From: Megascapheus bottae
Lineage: Eukaryota > Chordata > Mammalia > Rodentia > Geomyidae
NCBI GenBank assembly: GCA_024803745.1
Contig: JANJXV010000013.1
Coordinates: forward strand, 34,018,001 to 34,082,000
DNA: 64,000 nucleotides
Direction of reading: 5' to 3'
The position numbers and the translations under genes are program-made. Shown piece after piece: positions 24,901 through 36,900 of this stretch. Within the stretch, counting starts at the first letter, position 1, and every line of letters starts with the position of its first letter. Below the pieces are notes generated by a model that saw only the letters and a program-made list of their open reading frames with translations, ran no database searches and was not told the origin of the DNA.

Positions 24901-27900
24901 TGAAAATGAAGGTTCTTTACCAAATTAATTCTATGAAGCCAGTATAACCCTCATCCCCAAACCAGACAGAGATTCATCAAAGATAGAGAACTATAGACCT
25001 ATTTCTTTGATGAACATCGATGCAAAACTTCTCAACAAAATACTGGCCAACCGTCTACAACAACTTATCAAAAAAAATTATGCACTATGATCAAAAAGGA
25101 TTCATCACAGGGAGGCAAAGCTGGTTCAACATACACAAATCAATTAATATAATTCAACACATCAACAGGAGCAAGCACAAAAATTACATGATTGTCTCAA
25201 TAGATGTGGAAAAGGCATTTGACAAGATCCAACACCCCTTTATGTTAAAAGCTCTGGAGAAATTAGGAATCCATGGAACATTCCACAGTATAATAAAGGC
25301 TGTGTATTACAAACCCACAGCTAGTATTACACTTAATGGTGAAAAGCCAGAGCCATTCCCTCTAAAATCAGGAATGAGACAAGGGCGCCCACTCTCTCCA
25401 CTCCTCTTTAACATAGTATTAGAATTCCTAGCCAGTGCAAAAAGGCAAGAAGCAAGCATAAAGGAGATCCAAATAGGGAAAGAGGAAGTAAAACTTTCCC
25501 TCCTTGCAGATGACTAGATCCTGTATTTAAAGAATCCTATAGACTCTACTCCCAAGCTCCTTGAGCTGATTCAAAACTTTGGAAGGCTAGCAGGCTATAA
25601 AATTAACCCTCAAAAATCAACTGCCTTCCTCTACGCCAACAGTGAGAGGAATGAGGCAACAATCAGGAAAGCAACTCCTTTCGCAATAGCCTCAAAGAAA
25701 ATAAAGTACCTAGGAATTAGCTTAACTAAGAATGTAAAGGACCATTTTGATGAAAACTTTAAAACCATGAAAAAAGAAATTAAAGCAGAACTAAGGAAAT
25801 GGAAAAACCTCCCATGCTCTTGGATTGGAAGAATCAACATCGTGAAAATGACAATCTTGCCAAGGGCTATCTACAAATTCAATGCAATACCCATCAATAT
25901 CCCAATGTCATTCTTTAAAGAAATAGAAGAGGCAATCCAAAATTTCATATGAATAAAAGACCCCATATAGCAAAAACACTTCTTAGCAGAAAGAACAGCG
26001 CAGGAGGAATTTCAATACCAAACTTTAGACTCTGTAACAGAGCTATAATTATCAAATAGCTTGGTACTGGCACAAGAACAGGCCTGAAGACGAATGGAAT
26101 AGAACTGAGGACCCAGATATTAAACCACAGACCTATGGCCACCTAATCTTTGACAAGGGAGACAAAAAAATAGAATGGAAGAAAGACAGCCTCTTCAACA
26201 AGTTGTGCTGGCAGAACTGGATAAGCACCTGCAGAAAACTAAAGTTGGATCCTTCTTTGTCACCCTACACTAGAATTAACTCCAAATGGATCAAAGACCT
26301 GGAGGTGAAAGATGACACACTGAAAACTTTACAAGAAGGAATAGAAGACACACTAGGCCTCCTTGGCACAGGTCAAAACTTTCTTAATAAGGACCAAGAA
26401 TCACAACAAATCAGAGAAAGGCTGGATAAGTGGGACTGCATTAAACTGCGGAGCTTTTGTATGGCAAACGACATAGCTAGTAAATTAATTAGGAAGCCTA
26501 CAGAGTGGGAGAAGATCTTCACCAACCATACAACAGACAAAGGCCTCATATCTAAAATATATCAACAGCTCAAAAAATTGAATCAACCTAAAACTAATCT
26601 CCAAAGAAACAACCATCCCATTAAAAGATGGGCCAAAGACTTAAAGAGAGTCTTCTCTGAAGAAGAAACAAAAATGGCCTATAGACACATGAAGAAATGC
26701 TCAACATCTCAGGTCATAAAAGAAATGCAAATCAAAACAACTCTAAGATTCCACCTCACTCCAGTTAGAATGGCCAGGATCAGGAAAACTAATAGCAACA
26801 GATGCTGGAGGGGATGTGGCCAGGAGGGATCCCTACTACACTGTTGGTGGGAGTGCAAACTCATTCAACCTCTATGGAAAGCAGTATGGCAGTTCCTCAA
26901 AAGGCTAAACATAGAACTCCTCTATGACCCAGAAATTCTACTACTTGGCATTTACCCAACCATCCAGATACTAGGGCATACAAAATCCACTAGCACAACA
27001 ATGTTCATTGCAGCATTATTCACCATAGCAAAGATATGGAACCAACCTAGATGTCCCTCAGTTCATGAATGGATCAACAAGATGTGGTATTTATACACAA
27101 TGGAATTCTATGCGGCTGTCAGAAAAAATGACATTAACCCATTTGTTAGGAAATGGAAAGTCTTAGAAAAAATCATATTAAGTGAAGTAAGCCAGACTCA
27201 AAGGAACTTAGGCTCAATGGTTTCCCTCATTTGTCATAATCAGTAAAAACGTTGGGCTCTACTAGCAGAAATTTGCAATAGAGCAAAACCTTGATACATA
27301 AGGCCATACAGTATGAAGCTAATTTAAAGGACCTTTTGGATATTGAAACAAAAACCATATAATGAATGATTGTTGTCCTTAATGCACTATGTTATCTCTC
27401 ATCTCTTTTGCTGTCCCTTGGTTATCTCATATTGTTACAGTATCTCACTTCATTATCTGATATATTGGATATATTTGTATTTGGTTATTTGAAATTGGAT
27501 AGGGAAGGGGGGGAAACCAAGATGGGGGGTGGGGAGGAGAGTAATGGGGACCAAGACATGTGAAAGGGTATCAATGTATGTGAATTAATGCACCTTCTAT
27601 CTGGCAAATATCATGTAACCCTTTTATTAATTACAATAAAAAATATTTTAAAAAAACAGAAGGACAGTCATTTTTTTCCAAAATAAAAATCCATTTGGGA
27701 ATCCTATAGATCAATCTTGAATAAGGTAGAATTTAATGGAAAATAATTAATAGTTAAACAAGGTGAAAGTATGAATTTCAAGCCTGGGCAACAATTTGGT
27801 TTTGTGTAGACTTGTCTTATGCAATGTTAACTACCAAAGAAAATGAGCAAAATCTGTGAAGTTCATGAATTGTACAAGCAGCCTAATAATGAGTTATAAT

Positions 27901-30900
27901 AAAAAGTTCCTCTATGCAAAGCTCAAAACATGCATTGTCTATTTCCAATTCTTTAAAAACTGAGTTAAATTCCTTAACTATTTAGAAATCATAATATAAA
28001 ATGATTAGTACTAATTATTACAATTGTCAGAATATGAGATGACTGCCACAAAAAAGACCAGGAAACAAGGGAATAAATTTGTTAAAGTCTTCATAGAAAT
28101 AAAATAAAAATTTCAAACAGTGTCAATGGAGTAAGTAAACAAAAGAGAGAAAAATGAGAAAAATTTTCCTCCTCATCTCTCATAGCCTCATTCATTTTTG
28201 TGAAGTGTATTTTTATGATTATAACTAATCATAAATAAAAATTATAACAAATGAAGTAGTTCATCCAACCAAACGAACAGGAAAAATCATCAACATGTGA
28301 ATACTTAATATGACTGTATTCTTAGAAAACATAGGGAAAGCAAATGAGAAATGAGTAACAAAATATGAGTATTAAATAAAATAGGCAAATATGAAATAAA
28401 GTTCAAAACATTAATAGTTCTCATGTTTGCCCCCCAAACAGGCATTTAGAAAATCCAGTGGATGAAAACTGATCCCAACAGAATACAGTTAGGTTCTAAG
28501 ATAGGCATTTGTAGAGAAAGAAAGAAATACAAATGAAATCCTTGTAAACATTATGATCAAGTCCATAGTAAAGAACAATATATGAATAATTCCCCACCCA
28601 CAGTCTGTTTTTACAAGGTTAATTTACATCTTTTTGGAGTGAGGTCACAGAGGCATCATGATACCACTTCATGGTCTCTGTGAGCTCAAGGCACTTGCTG
28701 GTCCAAATCAAAATGCCCTGTTCCTCTTTGATCAGTTTTTGCTCATACATTCACAACTGTTCCTCCGCAGAAAAAGAACACAGGGATTCTGAGATCCCGT
28801 AGAATCAAAAAGATATCATGGGGCTGAGAAGACAAATGCTTCAGAGTAGAGAAGAAGGGTTTGGGCAAGCATAAATCAGAATAACCTGTTGGTCCTGAAG
28901 AGAGAGCCACTAAACCTAGACAGAGGGCTGCCTGAGTGCTTTGATGACTGATGAGTCAACCCCAGTTGGAGATGAGAGTTACTCTGGCCAGGTTCAAAAA
29001 GTGAATGGGAAGAATGAGACTAAATCATCTAGAATAGCTGCAATAGTGAGAGCAGTGGACAGAAAAGCCTGCATTCGATGGGATTCGAATGCCATCTGGG
29101 GATTTCATTATAGAAGGGGAAGAGAAGTACTTTGAAAACACCTGTTTCTAATTCATCCAGTGAAAGTACCACCGTCGAAACTTTCACTATCTTCAGTGTC
29201 ATTAATCAGATTTTCCCCAGGGAAATCTACACCCTACATTTACTTGCTGCTTGCTGGTCCAACACACAGTTCATTCTCCAGAAGTATTCTTTAGAGCTGG
29301 AGAGCATGGAAGCACATATTTTCTAACTTACCACCATGAATCTCCTGCAGACCTCGAAACAGAAATACAAGACATGGCTAAGGAAGAGAAGGGGGTGGAG
29401 ACCACTAGTTTATAATACAGCAAATATCTTAATATTTTTTCTATAGGAAGATGATTTTTATCTCACTCATAGACTTTTCCATATGCCATTTGTTTATTCA
29501 GAAACAAGCAGAAGTTCAAGCACTTTAGTCTGGAATCATGTAATGGACAATTCTGTGCCCACAAGATTAAGATTGAAGTCTTAACGTCCACTGTAACTGG
29601 ATTTGAAAATAGGGGCAATTTGAGGGAGGTATTTAAATTTAAGTGGTCACTTAAAAGATTAAGATAGAATGTATAATTGCATATTTAATGCTTAATTATC
29701 TGTTTTTTCAAACCAAACAGGATCTACAAGCTCCGACCACTCAGGAGGCTGAGATCTAACGATTAAGTCCCCAAGCCAGCCCAGACAGATAAATCTGAGT
29801 GATGGTTTGTCTTTAATTAATTAGCAAAAAGCTGAAACTTAAGATCTAGTTCAAACGGTCAAGTGACAGCTGTGAGCTCAAAGGACTAAGTACTATTTGA
29901 AATATCACTGCAATAGAGTTTATTTTTTTTTAAAGAAAACTTCCAAAAATCCATTTGTTATGTGACTAAAATTTTCATTTAAAGATAAAATGTCGGGGCC
30001 AGGAGTTTGGCCTAGTGGTTAAAGTGCTTGCCTAGCATGCATGAAGACCCAGGTTCAATTCCTCGGTACCACATACATAGAAAAAAGCCGGAAGTGGTGC
30101 TGAGGCTCAAGTGGTAGAGCTCTAGCCTTGAGAAAGTCCAAGGACAGTGCTCAGGCCCTGAGCTCAAGCCCAGGACTGGCAAAAAAAAAAAAAAAGATAA
30201 AATGTCAAGGATTGGATAATGATGTTTTCCTGTAACCCCAAATATACCAGAGAGGCAGGAGAATGATGGTCTGAGGTTGGTCTAAGGTAAAAACACAGTA
30301 TCCTATCTGAAAATTAACATAAAGCAAAAAAGAGACTGTGACTCTTGTATTAAAGTTTCTACTTAGCAAGCATGAGACTTTGTGTTCAAACCATAGACCG
30401 CTCCCCAAAATGCTACATTTAAGAAGTTTACCCCTGAAATAACAATGAATGAACTGCTACTCATCTTTTCTTGTATCAATGTTTTAAGTTTGGAACTTGG
30501 GACATCTACTCATCCAAGGCACTGGGAGATTAGACTAAGATGTGGCTGTTTCCTAATAAAGAACACATCTAGGGAAGAATTGGTGATGGTGGAAGAAAAA
30601 TCATTCTTGAGGAAAATGATCTTAAATTATCTTTCAGTTTACATGATACTCTTTGGCTAGAATGCGTTTAATTATATTGTTTACTGTGAGACATAGATTC
30701 ATCCATAGAGCGGATGGCTTTGAATTTCACATGTCATTTCATTTTCTTTTCTAAAAGCTCAATTCTTAACCACACCAACCCAAACAGGAAGTCACCGTGC
30801 CCATTTCACAGGTGAGAAAGTAAACCTCAGAGAATTAAATTCTAAATCTAATGATGCACGTGTCAGGGGTAGAATTGAACCCTCTTTCACAGGATATTTA

Positions 30901-33900
30901 CCTCTGAAATACTTTTGCCCCAGGCATAAGTTCCATGGTCAGGACATCCTCCATTGAGATAAACCCAAACTCGTTTTGTGTTGGGTTGTTTGTACAGGCT
31001 GCTCTGCTGGACTGCTTTATCTTTGGTTACAGTTGGAGACTTTGGCAGTGATTGCAGTTCTTGGACCTCAGAAAGTTGTGCCTGTCAGGAAAATCCCAAA
31101 GGATATTGCATTTAGAGAACTATTTCACATATGCAAGGAATGTGATGTACCCTAGGAATACCTTGTAAATTTAATATACTATGCTATATTAGTATTATTT
31201 TAGGAGATTTTAGGAAGCAGCAATGAAATGCATTAACCTCTCCTGTCACAGACTCATTGGTACATTCCTTTTTCTTCAATGAAACATTAAAGACAACAAC
31301 AATCAACGGCATAATAATCATAGAGCCATCATTTTGGTGCACATCGAACTTCCCTTTATAATTTAGAGAAATTCAGGTATGTTTCTGGATTTCTGCATGC
31401 TGTTTCTCTGCATCTAACAAATGCGTTTTTGATTTAGAATCGCAACATCATTTCCTTTAAAAACAAAATAATTCTGAGTGTTGTCTAAGTCTTTATTTGT
31501 TATCTTTTAAAATTCACCAGCCACTCTACTACTTTGCCAGGTCTCTGCCATGCAGGTTTCCATCCTACTTAGCAGTTCAATGCTTTGCATTCATTCCCTG
31601 GTCAGTGATTTATCCTTCTTAACTTGGCAATAAGTCCTATTTCTAACAATGTCAATTTGTATTTTTTTCTAGTAACCTTGACTTAGGCAGATGCCTAACA
31701 TTTAGGTTGAACATATTTTAGGAATTTAAGGAAACCTATTAAATAGGAACATAGCATTTGATGGAAACCTTCACAAAGTAAAAGGTTTCCCTGGTCTCTA
31801 TCCCCAGTCTTCTCTCAATAGCTGACCTTTCTCTTTTCAACATTTTTTTTATGCCTGGCAATCCTGACTGATTAACCAATTGGACAGAAAGCACTTTTTC
31901 AATACCTCACTTTTGAATGTCTCCACTGCAATTAGTATTTTGCTCCTTGCTCCTTTTCCATATTGAGACATCCCCTCAGGAGCCATGAGCAATGAAGCCA
32001 TCCGGCTCAACTTGACTACACTTATTATAATTACTTTTCTACAGATCCACTGGGCCTTTTTCTCTTCTTTGTTAAGGTCATTATTTCTGGTCTCCATTCA
32101 AACAAAACAGATTTTCATATGAGCTGGCTTGTCTCTTTCATAGTTACTCTCCAAATGCCAATTTCAAGGCTTGGCATATGTTCCTATGGTCATAACTGAC
32201 CAGATGCTAAGACAGTGTTAATAGCATAATTTTGAAAAATCCACATTGCACTGCTACATTCTTATAAAAGGTAGGAGAGACTTTAATGTCTGGAATCCTA
32301 GAGAGCATACCTCTGTAAGCCTTATACGTTCCATGAGTTTAATTTCCTCTGGGGTCTGTTCTGTCCAACCCCCTTCCACCACTACTGGCTGGGCAGGGCT
32401 TTTGGTGGGAACCATGGTGGCGGGGTGACGTATGGCTACTCGCCGCCCTGGGGAGGCAAGAAGTCTCTGAAAATGGTTGTTTCTGATGATAGGTCTTCCA
32501 AATTTCAAATAAGTTGGCTCAGCTCTCTGTCTATAAATTATTATTCCATCCAGGAGTATAGCCTAAAAATACTCAAAATATCATAAAAGCAAAGATGCTT
32601 TAGCTAGTCATATTTAACAATATCTCATCATAGGGGAGCCTGAGGCTGTACGTGGCCAGGACACACACCAACTCCGCAGATGGGAAAGAAGGATAACACA
32701 CTGACTTCCACCCTGGCCCCAGCCATGCTTGCACGTTATGGTTCAGCAGTTAATTTAGTCAAATAGAATTCATGACCTTATTTGGTCCCCATCATCCCTT
32801 CCAGTCTTGGAACATATGTTTTGTTCTCTTTGCTAATAATAAGCCTTTCCCCCACAATTAGCTTAGCAGCCTGGGGATTAAGTATTTCTAAAATAATATT
32901 AACCCAAGAGACAAGAACCCTTTTTTTCCTAGCTAATAATACCCCGTGAGCATGATTAGTTTCTGACACCTCTACAGTGCCCTTTACGCTATTAAGAAGC
33001 TGTGGTAAGAGAAAATATTTATTGAAATACTGTATTCTGGAATATCACAGACATAATTTAATAAGCATGGTAAAGTCAAATTTATGCATTCTTTCAAGAA
33101 GACCACTTAGAATCATTATAAAAGAGGTTTAAAAAGTCACACTTATGAAATTATTTTCTTGTTTTGCATTGAAGATATAGTTGGCCTTGAATCTCCAACT
33201 GAGATATAAATTTCTCAACTAAAAGTAACGTTTTGTCTTGCATATTTCTTCCAGAAATAACAGCTGTGGGTCAGACATTGTATTGGATGACACAAAGACA
33301 AACATCTTTGAGTGAGACCCTGTGTCAAGTTTGGTAGGAAAGGCAAATGTTAAGAAAATGATTATAGCCATAAAGTGGGTTGTGTAATAGGATCTTGAAG
33401 AGAACATACCTGGAGACATTGACCTCATCAAAATGTCAGCAAAGTCTTCTTTAAGAAAGTAATATTTTAGGGCCGGGAGTTTGGCCTAGTGGTTAAAGTG
33501 CTTGCCTAGCATGCATGAAGACCCGGGTTCGATTCCTTGGTACCACATACATAGAAAAAAGCCAGAAGTGGTGCTGAGGCTCAAGTGGTAGAGCTCTAGC
33601 CTTGAGAAAGTCCAAGGACAGTGCTCAGGCCCTGAGCTCAAGCCCAGGACTGGCAAAAAAAAAAAGAAAGTAATATTTTAAACATGAGAATGGGTATCAA
33701 TGTATGAGAAGTAATGCACCTAACTGGCAAATGTAACTGTAACCCCTCTATAGATAGCCTCAACATTTAAAAAAAGAAAGTAAGGTTTAGGTAGAAAAAT
33801 AGTAGGACTATTAAAAGAAGACCAGGAGCATGTCTCATGTGGTAAAACACCAGCTGTGAGTAAAAGTTATTCAAAGGAAGGCGACTGCATTCCTGTCACC

Positions 33901-36900
33901 ATTCCACCCTCAGCCCCCTCAGACAACATGGTATTTATTTTGTTAAGGTGCATTTAATTATTCAAAAGAGTTGAGATGAGTGGGGTAGAGATAGAAGAAG
34001 AGAATGACAGAAAGAGTGACACTGATCGAGACACACTGCAGAAATAAACTGACATGTTGAATTGAAACCCCTTTGTGCAACCATTTACAGGTAATAAAAA
34101 TAAATTTAATTTTTAAAAGGAAGGTGAAGCTCAGTTTTGTTGACAAAGTGCTCTTATTGTGTAGATCTTCAGATAAGGCTAAATACAAAAGTCTTTGGAA
34201 ATAATCCAGTATTTGCAGAGGATGAACAATTTGTGTCTTATAACTCACCTTTACACAAATAGACCCGGCAATAAAATTAAATGGCAGCAGTGACTTTTTT
34301 GAGGAAACCAGAACTACATGCAATTAATAAACATTCACATGCAATTCATGAATGTGGATAAAGGATAATTAAACCAATCAGCCAATGAGTTATAGCGTAA
34401 TGCTACTAGGTAATGTACTTTGCAAAACACTTCAGTGGTTTTCAACATAGACTCGTACTCAAGATAGTTTTTATCAACTTTTTTAATGGAATACAGATGA
34501 CAATAGTTTATGGTATTATGTCTTTTAATGAATAGCATTCCAACAAGTGCATTATTTATAAGGTATCCTCAGCATTAAAATTTCTTTGAACTAAAGAGAG
34601 TTGAGCAATTGCTTACCATTTACACTGGTGATAGCTAGAGATTAAATGTAAGAACCAGGAAAATTTATTATACAAATTTACTCTTTGTCAACTTGTTTCT
34701 AATGGTCTTTAGCAAATGAATACAATTGCATCATAATTTCTATGAAGATACACTATGTCATCACAGTTTTAGTTTGGGGACAGGTTCTTATAATAATCTA
34801 TTATTTGTGTAGGTAAGAATATCATAAATTAAAACTAAGAAAAAGTGGGTATAAATTATTTTACTTGATTATTACTTTCCCCCATATATCATATGCTATT
34901 TCAGATGAGATCATTGGTAGTCATAACAGCTATTAATGGAGCATCCCTCTTCTCTACTCCTAAGGTATAATTTCATGTGGAAGGAATCTCACTGATATTG
35001 TAAAGTGGAAACAAGGAAAATATGCTAAGAAATTGGCCCATTTTTTGCATGTTTTTTTTACCCTCTAGAAGCTGAGTAGCAAGAGTGTGTTACTGTTCTT
35101 TCATTTATGTCTCACTGGGAGAGTTCTCCTCATGGCCCTCCTTTGTTGAGAAACCCACATTGTTCAGCATCTTCTGTGTCTGGAAGAGTGAATCCACCCA
35201 GCTGAGGATTTCAGATAGAAGATTCACCTTGTTCTCATACTAAGCAGCCTTATCATTATAAGTAACAAAGATGATACTTCGGCTTAGTCTGCACTCCTGA
35301 GTTTTACTTAGCTTTAAGACCCCATGTAGGATAATAAGCTGCCTTTTAAGGAATCCTCATACCTAAAAGTTCAGATAGATAGAATGGTATAAACCTGGAG
35401 AAAATGAGAACCTAAAGGGCTACAACATGGAATTTCAGCCTTATCCTAAAAATAAAGGAATGCTGGAACGATTTTATGCCTGAAATACCATATGACCTTT
35501 GTATACCTGCTTGATCACTGTACCTTCAGAATATCATTACTATAAGAAAAAGTATTGTCAAGACTGGAAGCAGGAAGAAAAGTCAAAAAGCCATTCCAGT
35601 AATCTAGGGAACAGATGCTGTAAGCTTAAAGTGGGATACTGAAAGTGGAGATTAAGAGGTTAGAATTCATTTGAGATAAATTTAACAAATCAAATTAATA
35701 AGACTTTCTAAATATTTCTCAGGAAGGAAACAGGGAGAGTGATATTAAGAACGACTCCAGGGCTTCTGTGAAAGAACATATGGGTGGATGGTGATAGAAT
35801 CCACTGCTAAAGGAAACAAAGAGATGTTGAAGTGAGGGGCATGAAAGCTTTAGTTTAAAAATGTCCATAAAACATTTAGTCTTCTTGTAGGAACAGGAAA
35901 TTTTGGAAGTAGTAATAGATGCCTTTTACTTGAACCCTACCATCATTCCTTTGGTAAGAAATTTATAATGACCATTTTAAAGCAGAGTTGTCTTCTGCAT
36001 TTAGAACTGTCTATGTTATTTACTAAAGACTCATATTCTTTTGACCCAAGACAGTACACATGTTCAGAAGTTGAATTACAGATTGTGTTGACTCTCAGAT
36101 ATGTCTATAGGGTATCATTTCTCTTATAAAGAGATTCTCTAAAACTCTGTTGTAATTCAATTGTTTGGGTAATATAATGTCAGCATTCTAAGACTTCCTG
36201 ACAGAGAATAAAGAAGACATATAATGGCTATGACTAACATGTACTAGGCTGCATGAAACAGAGGGGTCTTTGGGATACTGAAACCAAGTTTTGAAGAGTT
36301 CAGTACTTCCTTTTCAGAAAAAGAAAAGAAAACTCAAGAAAAGTTCAAACACAACTTGTCAGTGATACCCAAGGAATGACTATAAAGTGGTTTTGCTTAA
36401 AAAAATTTAAAAGAACTAAAACCTATAAAACCCATGAAATATTAAGTCAGGTTTTACTTCACCAGCATTAAGAGATAGTCATATTTTTTAGTGTTTATGT
36501 AAGTTATTTAGTATTACTTTTAGTATAAAATTTGCAAATATAAAGTCAGCACTACAAGGCTAAGCTTTAAAACTCCAATAGATTTTAGAATTTGCTCACA
36601 AGAATTAATGTAGGACAATATTTATATAATACTTAATGGTTAAATAAGACATTTATATATAATTGTAGATTATACTTGGAGTTAAATGGAGATGTCTAGT
36701 TTAGCTCATACTGACCTTTTAACAGTCTCATTTTGTGTTTCATTGTATCTAAATCAGCCAAAAGTTTGTCCTTTCTCAGCCAGTTCCGTTTCTCTACTTG
36801 TTCTCGTTTCTGTAAAGCTAATATAATAAAAATGCATGATATTTTATCTTGCTTTCCTTTATCAACAATCATTTATCATGAACACCAATAATTTATAAAG

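Larger units (their letters stand above)
21327..27655 (+). mobile_element. LINE-1 element, near full length, defective
   Basis: About 6.3 kb in antisense orientation to DCDC1. The 5' end carries AAGATGGCG (21329-21337), the YY1-type motif found at the start of many L1s. A GC-rich 5' UTR with tandem units follows, then an ORF1 remnant, a broken ORF2, a 3' UTR with a G-rich tract (about 27506-27540), and AATAAA plus an A-rich tail at about 27637-27655. Flanks share only a weak duplication (AGCAGTTATTTTT versus GACAGTCATTTTT), consistent with age. Many stops make it incapable of autonomous retrotransposition. Confidence 0.95.

Noticed and set aside
31849..32097. 82-codon minus-strand frame near the exon at 32311
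   Set aside because: It was considered as the missing first half of the third DCX domain, but the true exon was found at 30902-31081 with matching phase and signature.
33150..33237. Possible extra DCDC1 exon (TTTTAG acceptor, then about 21 open codons in the correct phase)
   Set aside because: No usable donor before the in-frame TAA, and the exons at 36716 and 32311 already join in phase once the inner acceptor at 32447 is used.
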